NCBI RefSeq assembly: GCF_000421345.1
Contig: NZ_ATWV01000004.1
Location: forward strand, 62,001 to 126,000
From: Treponema bryantii NK4A124
GTDB lineage: Bacteria; Spirochaetota; Spirochaetia; Treponematales; Treponemataceae
Length of the DNA: 64,000 nt
Reading direction: 5' to 3'
Position numbers and translations under genes: made by a program. Shown piece by piece: positions 17,179 through 26,413 of the stretch. The notes beneath the pieces were generated by a model, which saw only the letters and a program-made list of their open reading frames with translations, did no database searches and was not told the origin of the DNA. Position 1 is the first letter of the stretch, and every line of letters starts with the position of its first letter.

Positions 17179-18537
17179 CTAATTAAACATATTAATTCTT
17201 TTCAGAATTTTAACCAGTTCATCCTTTTCGATTAAATCTACAGGGCGGCCGTCGATATATTTATGCGCACTTTCCGAAAAGTTTCCCATAGTAATGCAGA
17301 CACCATTGTCGCACTTTGTATCACGAAGCTTACTGTGGAAATCGCGGACATTAATATCACCAATAACATTCTGAGTTCGGTAAAAACGGAACATCTGCTT
17401 TGCTTCCCATTTTGAAGTTTCAACCTCGCAGATAATTTCTACACTTTCAGATGCAACCTGAACATCCTCTACCTTAACAAAGGCATCCTTGTAATAAGTC
17501 GCAATAAACTTACGGCACAAAGCCACGAAATCACTGGTGCCGGACATAAGATAAGTCTGAAGATTTTTATTCTGGTTTAATTCAGCATAGCGGGTAACTA
17601 GGGCATCAACATCCTTATAGCCCTGCTTTGCCGCCTGAATCTGACGTAAATAAATCAAGGCCTTTGAAATATCATTCAAACCAATACAGGTATTGGCAAG
17701 TCGATATTTAATCTGCAGCAAAATCTGTTCCTGCACATTAGGAAGACGAAGGGCAATTTCGTAATCTTTTACCGCATTGGCAAAATCTTTTACACGCTCG
17801 TGCATTTTACCGGCTTCGAGACAAGCCTGGGCACCAAATTCCGGATCCGGACGAAGATGCATAAATACCTTAAGAGCCTTATCTCCCATACCGCATTCAG
17901 TCATGGAAACAGCCATTTCAAAAAGAACTTCCTTATTTCCCGGATTTTCATCAAGTACACGTTTTAAGAAAGGCAGACAATCTCTGTATTTCTGATTTTT
18001 ATAGAGAGCTGTTCCAAGAAGCATATTTACTTCATTATTTTCCGGCTGAATCGCCTTTGCCTTTTTAAAACAGTAAACTGCTTTATCAAAGGCATTAGAT
18101 TTCATAAGGGCTCTTCCAAGGGTCATATTACATTCAAAATTATTCGGATCTTTTTTAATGGAAAGCATAAGTGCACTTATAGCATCTTCATTCTTTCCAA
18201 GATTATAAGCAGCAATACCCATACGGAGGGCAGACTTTGCAATATCTACCTCCGGATGGACTGAAGAAATATCATAAAGAGTTTTATAAATATTCCAGAC
18301 TTTTTCCCAGTCTTTTTCACCGTAATAAAGGTCGCCAATAAGCTCCAGAGAAGGAACATTGTGAGGATCATGTGCAAGTTTTTTTTCTGCTTCTTTAAGA
18401 ATTGCAGATTTTCCCTTCTTCTGAATCTTCTGGCTTACATCTTTTTTCTCATCCTTACGTTTTATTCCTTTAACCGTAAAGATTATAGTAATAAGAAGTA
18501 ACGCAACTATTACAGCAATTAAGATTGAAAAAATCAT
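17179..18537 (-). CDS. Membrane-anchored TPR protein with a C-terminal Mrr-like domain
   Basis: 452 residues. A single N-terminal membrane segment (residues 1-23), then about seven TPR-type helix pairs (for example HPEVDIAKSALRMGIAAYNL and PENNEVNMLLGTALYKNQKY) to about residue 300. The last 110 residues resemble the Mrr restriction-endonuclease fold, with ending GVCITMGNFSESAHKYIDGR and PVDLIEKDELVKIL. The QxK catalytic motif is replaced by FRFYR, so cleavage is unlikely. Probably a membrane-bound scaffold; the partner is not evident. Next to the aminotransferase/Lrp pair on the same strand with a 21-base gap. Confidence 0.7.
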   Translation of the reverse strand: MIFSILIAVIVALLLITIIFTVKGIKRKDEKKDVSQKIQKKGKSAILKEAEKKLAHDPHNVPSLELIGDLYYGEKDWEKVWNIYKTLYDISSVHPEVDIAKSALRMGIAAYNLGKNEDAISALMLSIKKDPNNFECNMTLGRALMKSNAFDKAVYCFKKAKAIQPENNEVNMLLGTALYKNQKYRDCLPFLKRVLDENPGNKEVLFEMAVSMTECGMGDKALKVFMHLRPDPEFGAQACLEAGKMHERVKDFANAVKDYEIALRLPNVQEQILLQIKYRLANTCIGLNDISKALIYLRQIQAAKQGYKDVDALVTRYAELNQNKNLQTYLMSGTSDFVALCRKFIATYYKDAFVKVEDVQVASESVEIICEVETSKWEAKQMFRFYRTQNVIGDINVRDFHSKLRDTKCDNGVCITMGNFSESAHKYIDGRPVDLIEKDELVKILKRINMFN

Positions 18538-18558
18538 CCGTCTTTACCTTTCTCCGTT

Positions 18559-19731
18559 TTATTTGCCAGTTTTTTCTTTTACAAGCTGAGCAAGTCTTTC
18601 CATAGCAATCTTGATTTTATTGATATCAGTTGCATAACAGCAGCGGATAAAGCCCTCACCGCCCTGACCAAAACAAGTGCCCGGAACTACTGCTACATTA
18701 TACTTTGAAATAGCCTCTGTCGCAAATTCTTCGGAAGTCATTCCTGTAGGGCGGATATCCGGGAACATATAAAAAGCACCCTCAGGTTCAACACAAGGGA
18801 GGCCCATATCAACAAAAGCCTTATGCATGATATTACGGCGCTGCTGATAGCTTACGCGCATTTTTTCAACCTCATCCCAGCCGTGGCGGAGGCCTTCTGC
18901 AGCCGCATACTGACTGAAAATCGGCGGACAAATAGAAGAATAAGCATGAAGCTTACAGCACTGTACGAGTAAGTCATGAGGAGCTGCAATGTAACCGATA
19001 CGCCAGCCGGTCATGGCAAAAGACTTAGAAAAGCCGTTGAAAATAATTGCGTAATCTTTCATGCCAGGGAACTCACCGATTGAAACATGCTTGTGTCCAT
19101 CATACAAAAGCTCGCAGTAAATCTCATCGCTGAGACACCAGATCTGATGCTTTTTTACAACCTCGGCAATTTTTGCAAGCTCGTCGGCAGGAATAATGCG
19201 GCCGGTCGGGTTACTTGGCGAACAGAACATTACAGCCTTGGTTTTCTCAGTGCAGGCCGCTTCAATCTGTTCAGCAGTAGGATAAAATCCGTTCACACTT
19301 GTGTCCAGGTGAATAACCTTAGCGTCGCAAAGGGCAGCCAGCGGCTGATAAGAAACATAGCAAGGCTCGCATACAATAATCTCGTCCCCCGGATTCAAAA
19401 TAGAACGGAGCACAAGGTCCAGTCCCTCGCTGGCACCGATTGTCGGCAGAATCTCAGTTTTTGGGTCATAGTAAAGCTTGTAGCGTTCAAGGTATTTTGC
19501 AATTTCCTCGCGAAGCTCAATCAAACCCCAGTTAGAAGTATAAGAAGTGTGGCCCTTTTCCAGATGGTAAAAAGCCTCTTCCCTCATAATCCATGGAGTC
19601 GGAAAGTCAGGCTCGCCGACACCCAGTGAAATAATATCATCATGTCCAATGCAAAGCTCAAAAAACTTACGGATTCCAGAAGGCGGAATCTCCATCATCT
19701 TTGAGCTGAATTTATCTTCTCGTGTATTCAT
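18559..19731 (-). CDS. Class I/II pyridoxal-phosphate aminotransferase
   Basis: 390 residues, normal for the family. The cofactor lysine is in FNGFSKSFAMTGWRIGY, the substrate-carboxylate Arg in FIRCCYA near the end, and SPSNPTGR is the loop around the cofactor ring. It transfers amino groups between an amino acid (probably Ala or Asp) and 2-oxoglutarate. It follows the Lrp-type regulator by eight bases, the same pairing as alaR-alaT in Bacillus, which favours an alanine aminotransferase role; that specificity is inference. Confidence 0.88.
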   Translation of the reverse strand: MNTREDKFSSKMMEIPPSGIRKFFELCIGHDDIISLGVGEPDFPTPWIMREEAFYHLEKGHTSYTSNWGLIELREEIAKYLERYKLYYDPKTEILPTIGASEGLDLVLRSILNPGDEIIVCEPCYVSYQPLAALCDAKVIHLDTSVNGFYPTAEQIEAACTEKTKAVMFCSPSNPTGRIIPADELAKIAEVVKKHQIWCLSDEIYCELLYDGHKHVSIGEFPGMKDYAIIFNGFSKSFAMTGWRIGYIAAPHDLLVQCCKLHAYSSICPPIFSQYAAAEGLRHGWDEVEKMRVSYQQRRNIMHKAFVDMGLPCVEPEGAFYMFPDIRPTGMTSEEFATEAISKYNVAVVPGTCFGQGGEGFIRCCYATDINKIKIAMERLAQLVKEKTGK

Positions 19732-19739
19732 TTATAGTC

Positions 19740-20225
19740 CTATGCCTGTACACCCTCGCGGCGGTCTCTCTCATCTTCAACATAAACAATGTCGTTTTCT
19801 TTATAAGTTTTCAAAACAAAGTTAGTCTTAGTTGAGCGAACACCTTCGAGAGTAGAAAGCTTTTCGCTTACAAAAAGGGCAACATCTTTAAGATTGTCAC
19901 CTTCAATCAAAACCTTAAGGTCATAACCGCCGCTCATAAGATAAAGCGACTTAACCTGTGGAAAGCGGTAAATTCTATCCGCAATGGCATCAAAGCCGTG
20001 CTCGCGCTGCGGCTGAACCTGAATCTGAATTTCCGCGACAACCTTGTCCTTCGCGACTCTGTCTTTTTCCGGATTCACAATGGCCGCGTACTTGAGAATA
20101 ACTCCGTCGTCTTCAAGCTTCTTAATAATCTGCTTAACCTCGTCCGTAGTTTTCTTTGTCATAGCTGCAATGTCTTCAACAGAAAGACGTGCATTCTGAC
20201 GCAGTAAATCAAGTATCTCTTCCAT
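19740..20225 (-). CDS. Lrp/AsnC-family regulator
   Basis: 161 residues. N-terminal helix-turn-helix (LSVEDIAAMTKKTTDEVKQI), then a RAM ligand domain with SLYLMSGGYDLKVLIEGDNL. Lrp-type proteins sense amino acids and control their metabolism. In one unit with the downstream aminotransferase, so probably its regulator. SD GGGGG lies seven to eight bases before the ATG. AT-rich -10-like sequences lie in the 60 bases upstream. Confidence 0.88.
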   Translation of the reverse strand: MEEILDLLRQNARLSVEDIAAMTKKTTDEVKQIIKKLEDDGVILKYAAIVNPEKDRVAKDKVVAEIQIQVQPQREHGFDAIADRIYRFPQVKSLYLMSGGYDLKVLIEGDNLKDVALFVSEKLSTLEGVRSTKTNFVLKTYKENDIVYVEDERDRREGVQA

Positions 20226-20325
20226 AAAGGAACCCCCAAAAGTATAAAAAATGAATATAATATTTTACTATAGAAAGGCGTTTAATTCAACAATGATATT
20301 TTTCGTCAAAAGAGCATTTTTTTCC

Positions 20326-20353
20326 TTGCAATATGACAAAGCTGTGTTATTAT
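20326..20353 (+). promoter_or_regulatory. Promoter of the unassigned structured RNA
   Basis: TTGCAA (20326-20331), 16 bases, TATTAT (20348-20353). The expected start is about 20360. It is divergent from the Lrp gene. Confidence 0.55.
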
Positions 20354-20359
20354 AAAGAT

Positions 20360-20565
20360 GTAGCAAGGAACGAGATGAGGACGTACACCGCTGCTTGAAG
20401 GGAGGCAATATGCAATTTCCGACAAAGAGAGATAACCTGGTCGAGGTTATATAATACGTAGACTTTTATAAAGCGCCAGCGGCTTACTGCTGGAACATTT
20501 ATAGTGCCAGTCCACAGTTGACTGAGAGCACATTACAGGCCGGCTGATACGCCGGCTTTTTATTT
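20360..20565 (+). ncRNA. Structured non-coding RNA of unknown family, about 205 nt
   Basis: There is no convincing reading frame here, but there is a promoter at the 5' end and a strong intrinsic terminator at the 3' end on the same strand. Between them are hairpins: GUAGC/GCUGC around 20360-20394, AUAACC/GGUUAU (about 20431-20450), a long arm from 20461 to 20511 with an inner CCAGC/GCUGG stem, and CAGUC/GACUG (about 20507-20523) that competes with that arm. No plus-strand gene follows for nearly 3 kb, so it is not a leader. I looked for SRP, RNase P and tmRNA motifs and did not find them. A 6S-type RNA has similar length but I cannot pair the two ends. Confidence 0.5.
20539..20565 (+). terminator. 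Intrinsic terminator of the structured RNA
   Basis: GCCGGC, loop TGATAC, GCCGGC, then TTTTTATTT. The T-run is on the plus strand only, which fixes the direction. Confidence 0.85.
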
Positions 20566-20602
20566 AACCAGAACCTGTTATTTAATCAGAGTTTTTTTTG
20601 AT

Positions 20603-21982
20603 TTACTGATTATCAAATCTGATTTCAAATACTGCCCCGTGAGGTTCTGCATTATAAGCAGATATTTCAGCATCCAGAGCGGAGCAAAGAGTTTTTGCAA
20701 TTGAAAGACCAAGCCCAGAACCACCCGCTGCCCTTACATGAGCTTCATCAGCCCGGTAAAAACGTTCAAAAATGTGAGGCAGAGATTCCTGAGAAAAACC
20801 AGGGCCATCATCCTCAAATCTCATAAGTAAAGTATCATCAATTCTTTCTGCCTGCAGTTTTACCCTGCAAGTGCTGCCGGCAAATTTTACACTGTTTGAA
20901 ACAAGCACCGTAATCAGCTGATGCAGCATTTCCGGGTCTGTATTTATGTGACGGCCATCATCATTTAGAAAATCAAATTCAAAATGAGCCTCTGGAGCAA
21001 GAGCAGCAAACTCATCACTCACCCGTTCAAAAAGCTCCTGCAAATCTACCTGACATAGCTGAGGCTTTATACGACCGCTTTCAATCCGCGAAATCTGCAG
21101 AAGGTTTTCAATAATTGCATGCATTGATTTTGTTTCGTTTTTTATGGCATTCAAAGATTTTTCAAGCTGTTCAGGATTATCCTTACCCCAGCGCAGGAGC
21201 AGACTGGTCTGGCCGGAAATTACTGTAAGCGGAGTATTGAGCTCATGAGAAACATCACTTGAAAACTGACGCTCTCGGTCAAAGTCTGCCTTAATTTTCA
21301 TAAAGAGTTTATTGAAGGTTGAGGACAATTCATCAATTTCATCTCCCCTGCCACTTAAAGGAAGTTCTCCTCCAAGCTTTTCTGTTGTCATTGCCCCCGC
21401 AGCCCTTGTGATTTTTACAACAGGACTGATTGTATTTTTTGTGATTAAAAGAGAAATCAAAAAAGAAATCAAAAGAATAGGCAGAATCATCAAAAGCAGA
21501 ATAAGAGGAAGCTTTTCAAAAATAACGGTAAAGGCATTGTGTTCTATATTCTCTGCAACTGCAACGACCACAGGCCCATGCTTTACGGCATAATAAAGGA
21601 CATCAAGATCTCCGTCAAAAAAGAAATCCTTTTTATAATAGCGGACTGCCCGGCCATGGGTATCTTTTAAAAGAGGGAGAAAGGGATCATTAGTTGCAAG
21701 CACTTCTTCTGTCTGTGGATTATAAATAATATAAGTCAGAAAATATGGAATATCTGGAAATAAAAATAATGATTCATCTTCAGAGCTTTTTCCTTCACTT
21801 TCAGAAAATGCAGTAAAGACCGCAGACTCTGCATGCTTGAGTCCCGTAACCTGATTCCCCCTGACCATAGAACGCAGAAAAAAGAGAAAGCCCAGCGAGA
21901 GCATAATAACCGCGCCGGTCAAAATAAACATAAAAACAAGGGAAAGCCGGGCAGCAAATGAATGATTTATTTTTTTCAGCAT
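20603..21982 (-). CDS. Two-component sensor histidine kinase (HAMP type)
   Basis: 459 residues from the ATG at 21982 (a TTG in frame at 22012 would overlap the regulator gene; AGGAG lies 12 bases before the ATG). Membrane segments at about 10-35 and 165-190 flank a sensor loop; a HAMP linker follows, then the H-box FSSDVSHELNTPLTVISGQT, the N-box ITVLVSNSVKF, and DDGPGFS and GSGLGLSIAK of the ATPase domain. It should phosphorylate the OmpR-type regulator encoded just upstream. Signal not known; the neighbouring secreted proline-rich protein and carbohydrate-binding lipoprotein hint at an envelope or polysaccharide cue. Confidence 0.9.
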   Translation of the reverse strand: MLKKINHSFAARLSLVFMFILTGAVIMLSLGFLFFLRSMVRGNQVTGLKHAESAVFTAFSESEGKSSEDESLFLFPDIPYFLTYIIYNPQTEEVLATNDPFLPLLKDTHGRAVRYYKKDFFFDGDLDVLYYAVKHGPVVVAVAENIEHNAFTVIFEKLPLILLLMILPILLISFLISLLITKNTISPVVKITRAAGAMTTEKLGGELPLSGRGDEIDELSSTFNKLFMKIKADFDRERQFSSDVSHELNTPLTVISGQTSLLLRWGKDNPEQLEKSLNAIKNETKSMHAIIENLLQISRIESGRIKPQLCQVDLQELFERVSDEFAALAPEAHFEFDFLNDDGRHINTDPEMLHQLITVLVSNSVKFAGSTCRVKLQAERIDDTLLMRFEDDGPGFSQESLPHIFERFYRADEAHVRAAGGSGLGLSIAKTLCSALDAEISAYNAEPHGAVFEIRFDNQ

Positions 21983-22004
21983 AAACTTCTGTAACTCCTG
22001 ATGA

Positions 22005-22676
22005 TTATACAATCATATAACCGGCGCCACGCACGGTTTTGATATATCCGTCTTTGGTAAATTCAGAAATTTTTGAACGCAGATACCCAATGTAAACATC
22101 AACTGTATTCTCATCAATAAAATGCCCCTTGCCCCAGATGGCATCTATAATCTGTGAACGGGACAAAACCTTACCCTGATTTTCGACAAAAAGACGCAGC
22201 ATTAAAAACTCTGTTTTCGAAAGCTGAACTTCCTCTCCCCCATCAAAGCTGAAACTCATTCTGTCCAGATTCAGGCTAAGGCTCTTGTATGAAAGACTTG
22301 ATTCCTTAGGCTGATTATAACTGACACGGCGGAAGAGAGCATTTATACGGGCAAGCAGTTCTTCAATTTCAAATGGCTTTGGAATATAATCATCTGCACC
22401 AAGATTAAGTCCGTTGATTTTATCTATAGTTTCACCGCGGGCAGTTTCCAGAATTACAGGAACTGAAGACTCAGCCCGGATACGACGCAAAACTTCAAGC
22501 CCGTTCAATTCCGGAAGCATAATATCAAGCAGAATCAAGTCTGGTTTTTCGCTTTCGAATTTTTCAAGGGCTTGGCGGCCTGTTACTGCAAGGCAGGTTT
22601 CATAGCCTTCATGCTCCAGTTCCGGAATTACAAAATCTGAAATCCCCTTGTCATCTTCTACTATAAGTATTTTCAT
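22005..22676 (-). CDS. OmpR/PhoB-family response regulator
   Basis: 223 residues. Receiver domain with the phospho-Asp in DLILLDIMLPELNGLEVL, Lys in IPKPFEIEEL, then a winged-helix domain (SRSQIIDAIWGKGHFIDENT and KTVRGAGYMIV). Acts as a DNA-binding output of the kinase downstream in the same operon. It follows the proline-rich secreted protein gene by 11 bases. Confidence 0.93.
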   Translation of the reverse strand: MKILIVEDDKGISDFVIPELEHEGYETCLAVTGRQALEKFESEKPDLILLDIMLPELNGLEVLRRIRAESSVPVILETARGETIDKINGLNLGADDYIPKPFEIEELLARINALFRRVSYNQPKESSLSYKSLSLNLDRMSFSFDGGEEVQLSKTEFLMLRLFVENQGKVLSRSQIIDAIWGKGHFIDENTVDVYIGYLRSKISEFTKDGYIKTVRGAGYMIV

Positions 22677-22687
22677 TTTAACCTCTC

Positions 22688-23251
22688 TTATTCAGCAGAG
22701 TCTTCACCTGCAGCTGCTTCCACCTGAACCGTAATCAGGGTTGGACTCATTACAGTTCCGTTAAAGGCACGAATTCCTTTAATCCCCAATTCAAGAGAAT
22801 CTTTTTCTGATGCAAGCATAAACTTTACAGTGTCGCCTTTTTTATTAAACCAGATGCTTACATTTTGAGGCAGTTCACTTCCATCAATTGTTATACGGTG
22901 AGTTTTTACAGACCGCGGATTTATACTCTGATTAAAAACTATCTCAACATCAACCTGGTCCACCCCCACTCTGCTTACCTTTACCTGATTTACCGTAAGC
23001 GGCAGATCTTCCTGGGCTGTACGGTTACCGCGGTAATAAAGCATATTGTCCGGATCTTTTGGAGATGGCGGAAGCGGACGGGGATGCTGCGGAGGCGGAG
23101 TCCCCGGGCCTGGTCCGTGAGGAGGCGGATTACCGGCAGCCGGCGCCGAAGCACCAGTTGCCGGGGCTGCAGGAGCCGATGGAGCCGCAAACAAACCCGC
23201 CATAAGGAGAGAAAATAAAAGTATTAGAAGTTGTCTTTTAAAAAACTTCAT
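22688..23251 (-). CDS. Proline-rich secreted protein of unknown function
   Basis: 187 residues from the ATG at 23251, where a signal peptide begins (MKFFKRQLLILLFSLLMAGL). After it comes a Pro/Ala/Gly linker (for example GNPPPHGPGPGTPPPQHPRP) and a domain of about 100 residues with strands such as VSRVGVDQVDVEIVFNQSIN and VTVQVEAAAGEDSAE at the end. The strand pattern resembles an immunoglobulin-like fold but I cannot name a family. First gene of the operon with the two-component system. TATAAT lies six bases before the ATG, so the transcript may have almost no leader; the -35 is weak. Confidence 0.6.
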   Translation of the reverse strand: MKFFKRQLLILLFSLLMAGLFAAPSAPAAPATGASAPAAGNPPPHGPGPGTPPPQHPRPLPPSPKDPDNMLYYRGNRTAQEDLPLTVNQVKVSRVGVDQVDVEIVFNQSINPRSVKTHRITIDGSELPQNVSIWFNKKGDTVKFMLASEKDSLELGIKGIRAFNGTVMSPTLITVQVEAAAGEDSAE

Positions 23252-23334
23252 AATTGAATTATACGGCATAGTTCAAAAAAAGAAATGAGAAAATGCCTTT
23301 TTTTTGATAAGACTTTTCTCAGAATTCTCTTAGC

Positions 23335-23351
23335 GTAAATTCAAGATTTAC
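23335..23351. promoter_or_regulatory. Inverted repeat upstream of the carbohydrate-binding lipoprotein gene
   Basis: GTAAAT, TCAAG, ATTTAC. It lies between the divergent two-component operon and the lipoprotein gene and could be a regulator site, possibly for the OmpR-type protein. No consensus is known to me. Confidence 0.3.
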
Positions 23352-23405
23352 AGGCTATTGTGATGTAGAGTAAGAAGCATCGAGCTAAAAGCTCAGGAGG
23401 ATTTT

Positions 23406-25304
23406 ATGAAAAGCACCAGAAAAAACGAAAATAAAACATTAGGCTTTACCCGCTATTTTATTCTATATTTTGGCACTTACATTCTTGCAATACTTTTATC
23501 AGTATTTTTCTTTTTATTTACAGGCTGCAGCAGCAGTGTCTCAGACGAAACTGAAGACAACTACTCAGAAAACACAAACGCACAGGAATATGTATACACA
23601 GGCTCTGCCACACCATTCTGCGTAATTGCCGATGACCTTTATGAAAACTTTACGGCCGAAGGCACCATTTCTATTTCTCTCAATGAAAACAGCTGGACTG
23701 CAAGTTACAGCGGAGACATTACAGAATCTGATGTTACTATTACAGCCACAGATAATTCTTCTGAAGATGAAACAGCAGCCGGTATAGAAATTAAATACAA
23801 TGGTACAAAAAAAATTAAATACATTCTTTCTGGAAGCTACAGCGGAACTATATTCATTAAAAACAAAAAAGCAGACGCCGCAGTGGTCCTCAACAATGCA
23901 AATCTTTCGAGTAATAACGGCGCAGGACCAGTTCTAAGGTTCAAATCAGAAAAGAGAACATTTATTGTTGTCCCTGCAGGAACTACAAATACACTTACAG
24001 ACAGCCGTAGTCTTTACCAGAGCAATACGATGTATGATGACAAGAAAGGGTCAATTTATTCAAAGGGAAGCCTCATTTTTACAGGTGAAAGTTCAAGCTC
24101 TGCCGGTGGAAGTCTTTCTGTAATCAACAATGGTTATAAACATGCAGTTTATTCAAAAGATTATATCCGCATTGCAAACCTTACCCTGAATGTTACAGTA
24201 AACAGCACAAGTGGCCGCGACTGCCTGAGAAGTTTGACCGGTGTTATTATTGACAATGGAACAATCTCCCTTACAGGCAAAGGCACTATCACAGATGATG
24301 AAAGTGTCGGAATAAAAGTAGAAGGCGAAGATGCTGATGAAGATGCTGTAGAATACACAGCGAGCGCAGGCTTTGTAATTATCAATGGAGGAAACCTCAC
24401 AATCAACACAATCGCTAAGGGCATTACCGCACACTGGAAATCTTCAGAAAGCGTAATAGGAAACAGCTCTTATACAGCAAGCGCAAATAAGTCTCTGCTC
24501 TATACAAGTTTTCTCAACGGCACTTCAAAAACACTTCCAGATCCTTATGTAGAAATTAACGGCGGCAATATCAGCATAACAACAACAGGTACCCCTTATG
24601 AAAATAACAGCACAGGCGAATCATGCTCGCCGGAAGGAATTGAAGCAAAGGGTAACCTTATAATCAATGCAGGTGCCATCACCATTAACAGCACAGACGA
24701 CGCAATAAACGCCGGCGGCAACATAACAATCAACGGCGGCGCCATTTATGCCTGCAGTTCTCAAAACGACGCAATAGACGCCAACGGTTCTAATGGCATT
24801 ACAATCAACGGGGGAATAATTGTTGCACTTGGAGTAAAAGAACCAGAATGTGCCTTTGACTGCGACAATAATCAATTTAAGATTACAGGTGGTCTTCTCG
24901 CAGGACTCGGAACAAATAATTATTCTGCCCCTTCAAACTGCAGCCAGACCACAGCAGTTCTTGGACAGAGTTCTTACGGTAACGCTAACAGAACTATGGC
25001 AATCGTAGATGAAGATGATAACCCGGTATTTGTATACACACTGCCTTCAAGTGCAGGTTCAATCATGATTCTTTCTTCACCCGAACTTTCAACTGGAATT
25101 GAATATACAGTAAGAAGCAGCGTAAGCGTAGATGGCGGAACTCAATTCCACGGTCTGTACACCAGTCTTCCTTCAATAACAGATGATGGAAGCGAAAGCT
25201 TAAGTTTCTCTACAACAAGCAGCAGCTATGTATATACAGATTCATCAGCAGGCACAAACAGAGGGCCTCAGGAAGGAAGCCGCCCGACCTCTCCCGGATT
25301 TTAA
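23406..25304 (+). CDS. Cthe_2159-type carbohydrate-binding lipoprotein
   Basis: 632 residues. A long hydrophobic N-terminus ending in FFLFTGCSSS gives a lipobox, so it is a surface or periplasmic lipoprotein. The body is a right-handed beta-helix with ladder repeats: GFVIINGGNLTINTIAKGIT, YVEINGGNISITTTG, NLIINAGAITINSTDDAINA and GITINGGIIVALG. This is the pattern of the PF14262 family, whose founding member binds acidic plant polysaccharides (pectin). SD AGGAGG is six bases before the ATG. Placed opposite the sensor-kinase operon, which may regulate it. Binding specificity is inferred only. Confidence 0.8.
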   Translation: MKSTRKNENKTLGFTRYFILYFGTYILAILLSVFFFLFTGCSSSVSDETEDNYSENTNAQEYVYTGSATPFCVIADDLYENFTAEGTISISLNENSWTASYSGDITESDVTITATDNSSEDETAAGIEIKYNGTKKIKYILSGSYSGTIFIKNKKADAAVVLNNANLSSNNGAGPVLRFKSEKRTFIVVPAGTTNTLTDSRSLYQSNTMYDDKKGSIYSKGSLIFTGESSSSAGGSLSVINNGYKHAVYSKDYIRIANLTLNVTVNSTSGRDCLRSLTGVIIDNGTISLTGKGTITDDESVGIKVEGEDADEDAVEYTASAGFVIINGGNLTINTIAKGITAHWKSSESVIGNSSYTASANKSLLYTSFLNGTSKTLPDPYVEINGGNISITTTGTPYENNSTGESCSPEGIEAKGNLIINAGAITINSTDDAINAGGNITINGGAIYACSSQNDAIDANGSNGITINGGIIVALGVKEPECAFDCDNNQFKITGGLLAGLGTNNYSAPSNCSQTTAVLGQSSYGNANRTMAIVDEDDNPVFVYTLPSSAGSIMILSSPELSTGIEYTVRSSVSVDGGTQFHGLYTSLPSITDDGSESLSFSTTSSSYVYTDSSAGTNRGPQEGSRPTSPGF

Positions 25305-25370
25305 TCAGGCCTCCAGATTACTAATTGTAAAAAAAGCGTCATAGTAGTATTCTAGAGACCGAGGTACATT

Positions 25371-26402
25371 ATGAATTTCGTAGAAGACTTACTTAAAAAA
25401 GCTAAGGCTGCTAACAAAACTATCGTACTTTGCGAAGGCGAAGACAAGCGCGTTGTAGAAGCAGCTTCTAAAATTGTAAAAGATGGAATCGCAAAAATCA
25501 TTTTGATTGGTAGCGATGAGGATATTAAAGCAAGCGGAAGCAATGCTGACCTTTCAGGCGTTACAATCATTGATCCTGCAAAGGATGCAAATGCCGACAA
25601 ATATGCAGAACTTCTTTTTAAAGCTCGCGAAGGAAAAATCAACAAGAAGACTGGTGCTCCTGAGTATGCTGATGTTGCAGCAGCTAAGGCCGCAATTCTT
25701 AAAGACCACACAATGTACGGTGCTTTGATTTTGAAGGCTGGAGATGCAGACGGATTCGTTTCTGGTGCCTGCCACTCAACAGCAAATACACTCCGCCCGG
25801 GACTTCAGGTTATCAAGACTGCTCCTGGCTTTAAGACAGTTTCAAGCTGCTTTATTATGGTTGCTCCAGAGGGTGGAAACAAGTACGTTCCAGAGGGAGT
25901 TGCCGTATTCGGTGACTGCGCTATCAACATTGAACCTACTGCAGAAGAACTTGCAGATATCGCTGTAGCATCTGCTGACACAGCAAAGAAAATTGCAGGA
26001 ATTGAACCACGTGTTGCAATGCTTTCTTTCTCTACAAAGGGTTCAGGAAACGACGCTAAATTCTACGACACAGTAACAAAGGTTCAGAAGGCTACAGAAC
26101 TTGCTAAGGCAGCTGCTCCTGATCTGGCTCTCGACGGAGAATTCCAGTTCGACGCAGCAGTTGCTCCAGAAGTTGGAGAACTCAAGGCTCCGGGAAGCAA
26201 GGTTGCAGGTCACGCTAACACCTTCATCTTCCCTAACATCAACGCTGGTAACATCGGCTATAAGATTTGTCAGCGCATGGGCGGCTGGATGGCTATTGGT
26301 CCTGTTTGCCAGGGCTTTGCAAAGCCTCTCAACGACCTCAGCCGCGGCTGCAATGTAGACGACATTGTTGCAACTGTAGCCGTTACTGCATTGCAGGCAT
26401 AA
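25371..26402 (+). CDS. pta: Phosphate acetyltransferase
   Basis: 343 residues, the short form without the N-terminal P-loop domain. Converts acetyl-CoA and phosphate to acetyl phosphate, the step before acetate kinase in acetate-forming fermentation. Signature: GFVSGACHSTANTLRPGLQV, and APGSKVAGHANTFIFPNINA near the C-terminus. Codon choice is biased (many AAG, GCT, CTT), as for a highly expressed gene. GAGG precedes the ATG. No ackA is in the window. A family A repeat follows the stop by 11 bases. Confidence 0.92.
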   Translation: MNFVEDLLKKAKAANKTIVLCEGEDKRVVEAASKIVKDGIAKIILIGSDEDIKASGSNADLSGVTIIDPAKDANADKYAELLFKAREGKINKKTGAPEYADVAAAKAAILKDHTMYGALILKAGDADGFVSGACHSTANTLRPGLQVIKTAPGFKTVSSCFIMVAPEGGNKYVPEGVAVFGDCAINIEPTAEELADIAVASADTAKKIAGIEPRVAMLSFSTKGSGNDAKFYDTVTKVQKATELAKAAAPDLALDGEFQFDAAVAPEVGELKAPGSKVAGHANTFIFPNINAGNIGYKICQRMGGWMAIGPVCQGFAKPLNDLSRGCNVDDIVATVAVTALQA

Positions 26403-26413
26403 GCGCCTTCTAC

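Noticed and set aside
20360-20565. Structured RNA as SRP RNA, RNase P RNA or tmRNA
   Set aside because: The SRP domain IV motif, the RNase P conserved core and tmRNA end/tag features were looked for by eye and not found; 6S RNA remains open because the ends could not be paired.
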